Assembly (NCBI RefSeq): GCF_000379825.1
Contig: NZ_KB903813.1
Location: 262,292-326,291, forward strand
Length of the DNA stretch: 64,000 nucleotides
Source of the DNA: Longispora albida DSM 44784
Lineage (GTDB): Bacteria > Actinomycetota > Actinomycetes > Mycobacteriales > Micromonosporaceae
Direction of reading: 5' to 3'
The notes under the pieces were generated by a model that saw only the letters and a program-made list of their open reading frames with translations, ran no database searches and was not told where the DNA came from. Shown here piece by piece: positions 7,735 to 17,600 of the stretch. The stretch's first letter is position 1; the number at the start of each line of letters is the position of its first letter. Both the position numbers and the translations under genes were made by a program.

Positions 7735-10700
7735 TCAATTGTAAAGACTGGCTATTACGTCGCTGTCAAAGACGGTACCCGGCGGGAATGCAGATTTGGG
7801 TGATGTGGCGCTGCAGGAGAAGCAGATATTAATCAGCCTTCCGTTCCGTGGGCGAACGGCCATCGTGAACCGTATCTTACTGGCGTCGCCGCCTAGCTGG
7901 TTGATGACACAAACCTCTGCACAAGCTCCCCCGCCGTGTGAGGCGCCTACGGCTACCTGCTTAGTCTCGACGTTATAACCGGCGGTCACTACGGCTGGAG
8001 GGTTTTTGGTCTGGCGAACGGAAGCCGCAAACTCATCTCGCATGCCGTTGGCCATGTCAAGCAGTTCGGTATCCGAACGACCAGTGCCATCCTGGACTTC
8101 GTTGTCACAGTTGTGCACCAGAACCGGGGTTGTGCCCGTGACGACGTAGTAGGTGTGTACGTCGCCGACAGTGAGGTCGCGCATCTGCTTGCTGCCGGTG
8201 TGGTTGGCCACGAGTGTGACGTGCACGGTGCTGCCGTCGAGCGTGCGCAGTTCGTGCCCGGCTTGAAGTTCCCCGGCGTTGACCCATGTGCCGAGGGTTG
8301 CGTCCCAGAAGGGGTGGTGCTGGGTGGTGGACAGTGTCTCATTTGTGCCGTCGTTCTTGGTGACGGTGAGTTCGGTGAGATCGGTGTCCTGGTTGACGTG
8401 CAGGGCAGTCACGGCCTTGGGGCCGGTCTCGCCGGTGACGGGGTCGGTGGCTACGACCTCGTCACCAATCTCCACGTTGGAGATTGGTTTCTGACTGCCA
8501 TCGGCCATTGCGACTTCCGTGGCAGGGGCGAAGCTGTGACACTTTCCAGAACCGGCCATTGCTTCACCGGTGTCGTCTGCCTTGGTGCTGGCGGCTGCAG
8601 TGTCGTCGGCTGCTTTGCCGCCGGTGGCTGCTGCGTTGTCTGCCTTTTTGGCTGCTGCTCCTGCTGGGACTTCACCCCTGCGGAGGACAGCCTTGGCTTT
8701 GGCTAGTTTCTCGCCGAAGGCTTTGAAGGCTTCGTAGGCACGTTCGAAGGCTTTGGCAATCTTGGGGAGTTTGAAGATTTTGCCCCAGGGGATGATGTTG
8801 GCGACGGTGCTGACGCAGGCCATCACGTCGCCCTTGGTGATGCAGTCGCGGATGTCGTTGATGCCGAGGACCTCCATGAGGATTTCCCCGCCGGCCTTGA
8901 GGACGACGTCGAGGATCGGCGTCTCCGCGGTCTTCTTGGCGTCCTCGTATTCCTTCCTGGCCGTTGCGGCCTGGTGTTCCTGGTAGAACTGTTCGCCTTC
9001 GGACTGCGCCGCTGCGCCGCATGCGGCGTCGCAGCCGCCTCCGCCTGCTTCGATTTCTTCCCGGAGCATGCCGGTGGGGTCGGACAGGGTGACCGGGTTG
9101 TTGTTGGCGTAGGCGTAGCCATGCATCTGCTGCGGATCGAGCGGATCCATGATCGGATCTGCGGAGATGAACCGTCCGATGAACGGGTCGTACTCGCGTG
9201 CGCCGAGGTGCGTCAGACCTGTGCGGTCCTTAGTGCCGCCGACGTAGCCCTTGTCATCCACCCATGAGGATGGGATGGTGCCGCGTTCGGTTCCGAACGG
9301 GGTGAGGTATCGGCGGCTGATGGCCTGGCCGTTTTCGGCGATCGTGACATCGCTGCTGCCGTTACGGTCAGACGACAGCCAGGTGAGGCCGGCGTCGGTG
9401 GTGCGGACCGCGACGACCTCGCCGCCGTGGCTGTAGTAGCGGCTGGCTTTGCCGTCGGAGCGGACTTCCATGCCGGGCAGGTACAGGGTCTTGGCTCCGC
9501 CGGCTTCCTTGCGGATCAGCCGACTACCAGAGGCGTCGTACAGGAATTCGGTGACCTGTGAGCCTTCGGTGACCTTGGACAGGCGTCCTTCGGCGTCCCA
9601 GGCGAGTGCCTGCCCGGTGCCGGACGGGCCGAGTCGGGTGAGGGTGTTGCCGGTGGCGTCGTATGTCCACTCTCGGCGTCCGAGCGTGGACGACAGGGAG
9701 GTGACGGTGTGCGGCTTGGTGACGCCGTTTTCCTTGTACCCGTAGTTTCGGGTTAGGTCACCGGTGGTCTTGTGCTGTGTTTCGGAAAGCCGGTTACCGA
9801 TCTTGTCGTAGGTCCACGAGTGCCAGTACGGCGCCGGGCCGTTCAGGCTGCTGGCCGATCGGGTCGTGCCGCAGTCGCCGCTGGTGGGCGTCCACGCTTC
9901 AGTGATCCGGTCGTGGTGGTCGTAGCTGAAGCACTGGGTGTCTGCGGTGAGGCCTTCGGCATTGTTGACGACCTTGGTGACCGCGCCGCCTGGGGCGTAG
10001 GTGTAGTTCACATCGGACACCCGGTACGGGGCTCCGATCGTCCGCTCGGTGATGGAGCGGATGAGCCGGCGAGAGCCCTCCTCGTAGTGGAAGGTCTTGA
10101 ACACCGGCCGGCGGTCGTTGGTTTCTGTTCCGTCGTAGTCAAGGTCGAGACGTTCGACCTCGCCGTACTTGGTGTAGTACGTCTCTGCGACGTAAGAGCC
10201 GAGCCCGGCCGTTCGCCTGGGCGCGCCGAGGTTGGTGTAGCTCGTGGAGACGACCTCGCCCGGCAGTCCGCCCCGGCTGGGGTAGGCGATGGACTCGGGT
10301 GAGCCGTCGACTTTGTAGGTGAAGCTGTAGCCGTAGTTGCCGCTGAGGCCCGTCTCGTTCGCTGGGATGGAGATGTTGAGCTCGAGGGGCCGGTACGCGG
10401 AGTCGAACTTGTCGATCATCGAGTAGTAGCCGTTGCCGGCGGCGTCATACTGCCCGGATGCCCACTGCAGGCCGAGCGCCCCGGCTTTGTCGTACCACCA
10501 TTCCGAGCGCTTCTTGCCTGCGGTGGTGTTCTCGAAGACGCCGGTCTTGCGGCCGAGTTTGTCGTAGCCGTAGGCCAGGACGATGCCCCGGGCGTCCTTG
10601 GTGGAGGTGAGCTCGCCGGCGTCGTTGTAGGTCATCTCGGTCGGCCCCTTGTCGGGGTCGACGGTCTTGATGAGCCTGCCGCGCAGGTCGTACTCGTATG

Positions 10701-13700
10701 TCCACGCGTTGCCCGCCACGTCGGTGACGGAACTCAGCGCCCCGGCCTTGTTATAGGCGTACTTCGTCGCGTCGTAGGACGAGGTGCGGGAGCCGCTGTG
10801 GTACTGGCGGATCTCGGTGGTCTGGCCCTGGGCGTTCTTCACCGTCGTGCCCGCCGAGCCTGTGGGCGGGGTGACGTGGGTCAGGTCGCCGTCGTACTCG
10901 GTTTTGGTGCGGTGCTTTTCCACGCCGTTGACGTAGAAGATGTCCGCGGTGGCCCGGCCGGCTGCGTCGAACTCGGTGACGTTCATGCCGGGGATCTCGT
11001 TGTCGGCGAACGTCACCAGCGCATTACCGGGTGCGTCGGTGTTGTGCGTCGCACCAGCCTTCTTGTACGGCTGGCCGAGGGAGTTGTACCGCGTCTCGGT
11101 GACGATCCGCCCGCCCGTCGGCCCGGGAATCTGCGTCTGGCGCGGACGCAGCAGCCCGTCGTACAGCTCGTAGGTGGTGACGTAGTTGCCGTTGGGTTTC
11201 AGGGCCTTGGTGGTGGTGACCACCGGCCCGTCGGTACGGACCTGGTAGGTGAACTCCGTCGAAGCCTGGGCGAACAAGTTCTTGGGCCGGTCCGGTGTCC
11301 ATGCGCGCAGGAGGCGGCCGAGGCCGTCGTACTCGAGGGTTCCGGTCTTGTTGTTGGCGTCGGTCTGCGCCGCCGCCGAGCCCCATGCAGGGATGAGGGT
11401 CATCGAGGTTTTGTGGCCGAGCGGGTTGGTGGTGTCGACCTTGGTGACCGGGCCGCCGGTGGCGGGGGTGTAGGTCGTGGTGGTCTTCTCGCCCTTGGCG
11501 TCGTAGGACTCGATGCCCCGGCCGTAGGAGTCGACGACGCTGCGGCTCATTTCCTTGTACTGCGGCTGCCCGTTGACATACCCGATCAGCTGCTCAACCC
11601 GGGTCGCAGTGCCCTTTGTGGGCACCGCGCCCCACGCCTGCCCGTCGTAGGAGGTCCGCACGTCCGACAGCACATCGGCCGGGCGGGAGACCGGCTTGTC
11701 GCACGCCACCGACACCTTCTCCTGCCGCGAGGGCAGGGTCAGGATGTTCAGCGTGGTGTTTCGCAGCAGGGTGGTGCGGGTGCAGGACTCATCGCCTGCC
11801 ACGGCCAGGTCACCGAGGTCACTGACGTCGATCAGCTGGCCGGTGGCTGGGTCGAAGGTGCGGATGACTTCGGTCTCGCGCTGCCTGCCGCCGGAGATGG
11901 CGCTGCTGGTGCGGGTTCGTTCGGTGTCGCCGCGGCGCGCTTCGGCTGTGCCCCAGGTTTTCACCCGGGTCGCGGTGACGGGCCCCCGCCAGGGTGTGGT
12001 GAGCGAGGACGACAGGACGGGGCCGCCGAGGCCGAGGAACGTTTTCTCCTCGCGTGGCTGGCCGGCGAACTGGTCGTGGTCGGTGATGCCGTCGATCGCG
12101 GCTGAGCGGAGGCTGCCGTCGGCGAGCTTGTCGCCGTTCATGCCGCGGAAGAACCGCCGCTCGGTGACCTGCTGCGCGGTACCTGCCTGGCCCTTGGTGG
12201 TGCGGACCTTGCCGTAGCCGCGCCACTGCGACCAGGTCTTGTACTTCGGATCGACCAGGCCGTCGGCGTCATCGTGCCGCCACGCGGCACCGTCGAGGTA
12301 GTCGTAGGTGGTCTGGACGGCGGGGCTGCCGCCGGTGTTGTCGTTTTCCAGGATCCGGGTCACGACGTACTTGTGGAACCAGTCGTAGTCCACGGTGTCC
12401 GTGCCGGGCTTCGGCACGGCTGCGGGCATGCAGCGCATCGTGTTCGCGGCCGGGGACGCCGGCATGGTCCCGGTGTGGGAACACTCGGGGCCGGAGTAGT
12501 CGACGGTGAGGGTGCTGCCGGACTCGCTGTGGATGGACTTGATGCGCATCCAGTTCATCGGTGCCTGCGTGTCCAGGGGCTTCATCACCCGGTTGGACAG
12601 CTGCACCCAGTCGAAGTTCACCTCCGGCAGGGACACCGCTGTGCCGACGTGGCCGGTCTGCTGGATCGCCTCCAGCCACATCCCGGCCCGCGTCCCGTCA
12701 CCAGGTGCCGGGAACTCATGCCGCAGGGTCCAGGAGTCCACATCCGTCAGGTTCGCGCCGTCGGACACCTGCGTGCGGACCTTCGCGATGCGCTTGGTCG
12801 TGAAGAACACCGGGGACCACTTGCCCTGGCAGTTCCCGCCGTCGCACTTCTGGTCGAGCGGGGTGTCCGGGTAGTTCTCCGGGTGCGACCAGTCGCACGT
12901 CGAGCCCGGCAGGCACCGCTCGGCCATCTCAAACACCACACGGCCGACCGGGACTGTGGAGTACACGGAGCCGTCGCGCTGGCCGTAGTCGATCCGGTCC
13001 AGCCACCCGCCACGCGTGTAGGGCTTCGGGGAGCCGGCGGTGAGGTTCAGCGCGTAGAAGTTCGTTTCCTTCTGGTAGTAGTACGACATCACGTTGCCGT
13101 GCGGGTCGACCACGTAGTCCAGCTGCCACCGGTAGGCCTGATCGCACCAGCTGCTGGCGAACGTCGCGCCGTAGCACGGCTCGCCGGAGTTGTTGCCGAA
13201 CACCGGCGTCGTCCACGCCGAGTTCGTCTCCTGCTTCCCGGCAGCCCAGCCCGGCAGGCGGTTCAGGCCGAAGTAGTACTGGTTACCGTCACTGGTCGTG
13301 ACTTTCCAGTGCTCACCGTTGTCGTCACCGTTGGTGACCCCGGACAGCCGCTCGATCTTCGAGCCGTCATCGCTGCGGAGCTTCCACGCGCCGGTGGCGT
13401 CGTCGAGGACGAGCTCGCCGCCGCGGCCGTTCAGCGACATCGTCGCGTTGTCCGTCGCCCAGCACTGGTCACCGGTCTGCGCGGTGCCCTGGTTACCGCC
13501 CTTGTCATCCGCGCACGGCTTGTACCGGCGCTCAATGAACCCCGGATGGAAATCGAAACCCTCACCCAGCTGCGAAGGCTGATTGTTCGTCGCGACCGTC
13601 CGGCCATCCACAGCCGACGAGGAGTACCCGAGAGCGATCTGCGGCACCGGCCCGCCCAGGCCCGGCGGTACCCGCAGCGGGTAACTCCAGGAGAAGTCAC

Positions 13701-14535
13701 CTGTCGGGTTACCCGAGCTCCATGTCGCCGACGGCGACAGGGACGTCGCCGAGAACGAGCCGGACGGCCCGGACGGGCCGGCGGCTGCGGCGAACATGGC
13801 GCCGCTGCCGGCGGGCGCGGCCTGGCCGCTGCCCGCCGCCTTCTGCGGTGCGGTGGCGAACTCAAGCGTGGCGGACAGCTTGCCGACGGCCTGGTCGTTG
13901 CGGGTCGCAACCGGGGCGGGCTTGCACTCGGCACGTTCCGGTGTGCTCAGCGCGCAGTCGGGCAGGCGGAAGATCTGGAGCCGGCTGGCCCAGTCCGCGC
14001 CGTAGGCGTCACGGAAGGCGGAGTAGTCGAAGTCAGCGTCCAGCGATCCTGGCGCGCCGGTGACCTTCCACAGCACACCCGGGATCTGGGCCTTGTCCGC
14101 AGCCTTGCGGTCGAGGACTTCGACACGGACCTTCCCGCCGGCCGGTGCAGCGGATGCCGCCTGCGCTTGTGACGCCGGTGCGGCGGCCAGGCCGATCGAC
14201 AGCGGAGTCTTGCCGGCTTTCGCCTTCCCGCCGCCCGCCGGTGCGCTGGCGGCGGCCTGCCCGGATGCGGCTGGAGTCAGATCCAGCTCGGCGACGGCCG
14301 CAGCGGGCCAGGTTGCGGGGCGGTTCCCTCGCAGCGCCGGCTGGTTCTCCTTGGGGCTGGTGGCCGGTACCGGCTTGCCCTTAACGGACTTGTCGGGTTT
14401 GGCTGCGGTGGGCACAAATGGCGCCGCGAGTACGGGTGATGGGCCTGCCGCAAGGGCGGCCATGGCCAGAACGAGGCCCGCGCCTATCGCGCGCGAGGTT
14501 CTCAGTAAAGCAGATGATTGTGTGGCACTCGCCAC
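7735..14535 (-). CDS. RHS-repeat polymorphic toxin with Hint and deaminase-like C-terminus
   Basis: A 2266-residue secreted giant. Order of parts: signal peptide (about 1-38, cleavage near VLAAPF); low-complexity Ala/Pro/Lys region; SpvB-like segment from about 280 (SWSYPLRVPPGLGG); many YD repeats (for example YDGLGRLLRAW, YEYDLRGRLIKTVD, YGYDKLGRKTG); the RHS-core end signature GRFISADPI...YAYANNNPVTLSDPTG near 1788-1816; a helical pre-toxin region; a Hint self-cleaving domain (about 1998-2142) from CHSFAPATEV to TPVLVHNC; and a 124-residue tip. The tip carries CAE (about 2204) and CFSC (about 2236), the zinc/proton-shuttle pattern of nucleic-acid deaminases. The GTG at 14535 is chosen for the GGGGG ribosome site and the signal peptide directly after it. 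An immunity-like gene follows. The target nucleic acid is unknown. Confidence 0.92.
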   Translation of the reverse strand: MASATQSSALLRTSRAIGAGLVLAMAALAAGPSPVLAAPFVPTAAKPDKSVKGKPVPATSPKENQPALRGNRPATWPAAAVAELDLTPAASGQAAASAPAGGGKAKAGKTPLSIGLAAAPASQAQAASAAPAGGKVRVEVLDRKAADKAQIPGVLWKVTGAPGSLDADFDYSAFRDAYGADWASRLQIFRLPDCALSTPERAECKPAPVATRNDQAVGKLSATLEFATAPQKAAGSGQAAPAGSGAMFAAAAGPSGPSGSFSATSLSPSATWSSGNPTGDFSWSYPLRVPPGLGGPVPQIALGYSSSAVDGRTVATNNQPSQLGEGFDFHPGFIERRYKPCADDKGGNQGTAQTGDQCWATDNATMSLNGRGGELVLDDATGAWKLRSDDGSKIERLSGVTNGDDNGEHWKVTTSDGNQYYFGLNRLPGWAAGKQETNSAWTTPVFGNNSGEPCYGATFASSWCDQAYRWQLDYVVDPHGNVMSYYYQKETNFYALNLTAGSPKPYTRGGWLDRIDYGQRDGSVYSTVPVGRVVFEMAERCLPGSTCDWSHPENYPDTPLDQKCDGGNCQGKWSPVFFTTKRIAKVRTQVSDGANLTDVDSWTLRHEFPAPGDGTRAGMWLEAIQQTGHVGTAVSLPEVNFDWVQLSNRVMKPLDTQAPMNWMRIKSIHSESGSTLTVDYSGPECSHTGTMPASPAANTMRCMPAAVPKPGTDTVDYDWFHKYVVTRILENDNTGGSPAVQTTYDYLDGAAWRHDDADGLVDPKYKTWSQWRGYGKVRTTKGQAGTAQQVTERRFFRGMNGDKLADGSLRSAAIDGITDHDQFAGQPREEKTFLGLGGPVLSSSLTTPWRGPVTATRVKTWGTAEARRGDTERTRTSSAISGGRQRETEVIRTFDPATGQLIDVSDLGDLAVAGDESCTRTTLLRNTTLNILTLPSRQEKVSVACDKPVSRPADVLSDVRTSYDGQAWGAVPTKGTATRVEQLIGYVNGQPQYKEMSRSVVDSYGRGIESYDAKGEKTTTTYTPATGGPVTKVDTTNPLGHKTSMTLIPAWGSAAAQTDANNKTGTLEYDGLGRLLRAWTPDRPKNLFAQASTEFTYQVRTDGPVVTTTKALKPNGNYVTTYELYDGLLRPRQTQIPGPTGGRIVTETRYNSLGQPYKKAGATHNTDAPGNALVTFADNEIPGMNVTEFDAAGRATADIFYVNGVEKHRTKTEYDGDLTHVTPPTGSAGTTVKNAQGQTTEIRQYHSGSRTSSYDATKYAYNKAGALSSVTDVAGNAWTYEYDLRGRLIKTVDPDKGPTEMTYNDAGELTSTKDARGIVLAYGYDKLGRKTGVFENTTAGKKRSEWWYDKAGALGLQWASGQYDAAGNGYYSMIDKFDSAYRPLELNISIPANETGLSGNYGYSFTYKVDGSPESIAYPSRGGLPGEVVSTSYTNLGAPRRTAGLGSYVAETYYTKYGEVERLDLDYDGTETNDRRPVFKTFHYEEGSRRLIRSITERTIGAPYRVSDVNYTYAPGGAVTKVVNNAEGLTADTQCFSYDHHDRITEAWTPTSGDCGTTRSASSLNGPAPYWHSWTYDKIGNRLSETQHKTTGDLTRNYGYKENGVTKPHTVTSLSSTLGRREWTYDATGNTLTRLGPSGTGQALAWDAEGRLSKVTEGSQVTEFLYDASGSRLIRKEAGGAKTLYLPGMEVRSDGKASRYYSHGGEVVAVRTTDAGLTWLSSDRNGSSDVTIAENGQAISRRYLTPFGTERGTIPSSWVDDKGYVGGTKDRTGLTHLGAREYDPFIGRFISADPIMDPLDPQQMHGYAYANNNPVTLSDPTGMLREEIEAGGGGCDAACGAAAQSEGEQFYQEHQAATARKEYEDAKKTAETPILDVVLKAGGEILMEVLGINDIRDCITKGDVMACVSTVANIIPWGKIFKLPKIAKAFERAYEAFKAFGEKLAKAKAVLRRGEVPAGAAAKKADNAAATGGKAADDTAAASTKADDTGEAMAGSGKCHSFAPATEVAMADGSQKPISNVEIGDEVVATDPVTGETGPKAVTALHVNQDTDLTELTVTKNDGTNETLSTTQHHPFWDATLGTWVNAGELQAGHELRTLDGSTVHVTLVANHTGSKQMRDLTVGDVHTYYVVTGTTPVLVHNCDNEVQDGTGRSDTELLDMANGMRDEFAASVRQTKNPPAVVTAGYNVETKQVAVGASHGGGACAEVCVINQLGGDASKIRFTMAVRPRNGRLINICFSCSATSPKSAFPPGTVFDSDVIASLYN

Positions 14536-14697
14536 AATAGACCCCCATCGTCTCCCAATAGGACCGGCGGAGGCTACCAGGGGCCACCGACACCCTGCTG
14601 CCCGCTGCGGGGCTGGGAGGTGAGATGTATGGGACAGCCAGGCCGGCCTTGGCGGTGGCATACTTCGGGGCCGCAAAACCCTGGGGATAGGAGCTAC

Positions 14698-17600
14698 ATG
14701 CACACGCACAGTCACCGCTGGCGGCGATATGCCACAGCTGTCCTGATAGGTACCTCAGCACTGTCCACGATGGGCACACTTCCCGCAGCGGCTGAAACGG
14801 CGGGTGCCGGCCTGGCGGCGGTTACGGAACAGCCTTCAGCGCAGGCCGCCTCCGATGTGGCGCGCAAGGCGAAGCGCCGCATCGAGGTTTCTGGTCTGCG
14901 GTCGGCGACGGACCAGGTGTTCGCGAACCCGGAAGGGTCCTTCACCCACGAGCGCAGCCTCACCCCGGTACGGGCGCGTAAGGCTGACGGCTCGTGGGTG
15001 GCGATTGACACCACGCTGCGCCGGGAGGGCACCGCCCTGGCCACCACAGCGACACCGGCCACGCTCCAGCTGTCCGGCGGAGGGGACACCGCGCTGGCCA
15101 CCATGACCGACGGCCCGTACAAGCTGACCCTGACGTGGCCCGCCGCGCTGCCCGCACCGCAGGTCGCAGGCGATGTGGCCACCTACCCCGAGGTGTACCC
15201 GGGCGTCGACCTGAAAGTGCGGCCGACCCGCTCGGGCGGCATCACGCACATGCTCGTCGTGAAAACCCGCGCCGCCGCGGCCGACCCGCGCCTGGCCTCC
15301 ATCACCCTCGGCGTGAAGACCGAACGGCTCACGGTCGCCGTCGGCCGCGACGGCGGGATCACCGCGACCGCAGCTGACGGGCGGGTAGTGTTCGCCGCCG
15401 GGCAGCCCTGGATGTGGGACGGCAAGCAGCCCGACACCGCCTCCGGCGACGACCCGGCACGATACGGCTGGGCACCGAGCAACGGAGCCCGCAAAGCCAA
15501 GATCGCCGTCGCGTACTCGGCGGGCCAGCTGACCCTCCGGCCTGATGCTGCCCTGCTGGCCGATCCGCAGGCGGCGCTGCCGCTGTTCATCGACCCGAGA
15601 TGGGACACCATCGGCTACCAGAACGGCGGCGGATGGGGCCTGGTCAACCCGGGCAACCCCGGAAACCCGCTGTGGGGCGGGGAAGCCGCCACCGGCGACA
15701 TCCAGATCGGCAGCGACCCCTCGGACGCGGACCTGTGGCGGGCGTTCATGCAGATGAACACCTCATGGTTCAGCCACAAGCAGATCATCAGCGCGCACCT
15801 GAAAGTCCTCCAGACGCACTCCTGGGACGCCAACTGCACCACACCCTCGTGGAAGCCGTTCGAGCTGCACCTCGCCTCGACCTGGAACCCGCTGACCCTC
15901 ACCGGCAAGATCGGCGAGAGCAACAGCACCTACGGCAACTCCGAGAAAGGCAGCAACGGCTGCCAGAACGACCAGGAAGTCTGGTTCGACGTCCAGAACG
16001 CCGCCCGGGCCTCGGCTGACAATGGCTGGTCGTTCCTGGTGTTCGCGCTGAAGATCGCCGACGGCCACGAGTACAACGAGCAGGCGTGGCGGCGCTTCGA
16101 CCAGAACTCGCCCCTGCTGTCGGTGGTGTACAACGATCCGCCCGGCGCGCCGCAGAACCTCACCATCGACGGCAAGCCCTGCAACGGCGGCACCCTCCAC
16201 CTGGGCGCAGCAGCCAGCTACACCTTCCGCTCCTACGCCATCGACCCGCAGGGCGATGCCGTCACCGGCGAGCTGCACATCTCACAGAACGGCCAGACCA
16301 AGCAGACCCACCCCATCAACGCCGGATCCGGCTCCCCGCTCGTGTGGATCAGGCCAGCGTCAGAACTGCCCAGCGACACGTACTGGATCAATGCGAGAGC
16401 GACCGACGGCTACGGCTGGTGGGGGCCATGGGCTCAGGGCTGCACCATCGTCGTCGACCAGAAACCGCCTGCCACCCTCAGCGTCTTCTCTCCTGAGTAT
16501 CCGCAGGATGGGACGGTGAACGGCGGTGTCGGACAGACGGGTATGTTCACGTTCCGATCTGACAGCGACGTCGTGTGGTACTCGTACTCCATGACCGGTG
16601 CCGACGGCAAGGTGATCACCGGGCAGGCCGCCGCCCCCAGCCCTGGCGCCAGCACGCAGGTGGCGATCACCCCAGCCGTCGGCGGGACAAACACGCTCCA
16701 CGTCACCGCTTATGACCTGGCGGGCAACTCCCTCACTAAGCCGTTCGCGTTCTCTGTCAAAACACCCGGACCGGCCGTGCATCACTGGCAGCTCAACGAA
16801 TTGCCAGGCGCCGCGACGGCCAACGACAGCGGCAGCGGAGACAAGGACGCCACCCTCGCGGGCACCGCTGCCTGGGCGGCACCGGGCTCGGTCCCCGATC
16901 ACCTGTACAGCCACACCACCTACCTGACGCTTGACGGCGCCGGGCACGCGGCTACGGCCGCGAAGGTCGACGTCACGAAGAACTACACCGTCAGCACGTG
17001 GGTGAACCTCACCGACCGCACCGGGCACCGCGACATCATTTCCCAGCCGGCCACCCGCAGCAGCTCCCTCATCCTCAAGTACAACGGCACGGCCAGCCGC
17101 TACGAAGTGCTGCTCACCCGCACCGACACCGACAACCCCACCACAGACGGCGCCGTAGGCGCGGCGAACCCGCCGCTGGGCTGGACACATGTCGCCGCCG
17201 TATACGACACCAGCACCAGGATCCTGTCGCTGTATGTCAACGGCGTCTTGCAAGGGCAGAGCAGCCAGATCGGCACCGTCAACACAGGCGGTACCGGGCT
17301 GAACTTCGGCCGGTCCCTGTGGAACGGCGCCTACGGCCAGTACGTCAAGGGCGGTATCGACGACACCCGCGTCTACGACCGGGTGCTGCCCGCCTGGGAG
17401 ATCCGCGGCCTGGCCCGCAAACTCGAAGCCTGGTACCAGTACAACGCAACCGCAGACGCCGGAAGCTCCCCCGACAGCAGCGGCAACAACCGCACCCTCA
17501 CTCTCAACACCGGCACCTACTCCGGCGTCTACCCCGTCCGTGACGGCTTCACCGGCGAAGGCGCCCGCTACACCGGCGGCAACGGCCTCAGCGCCGGATC

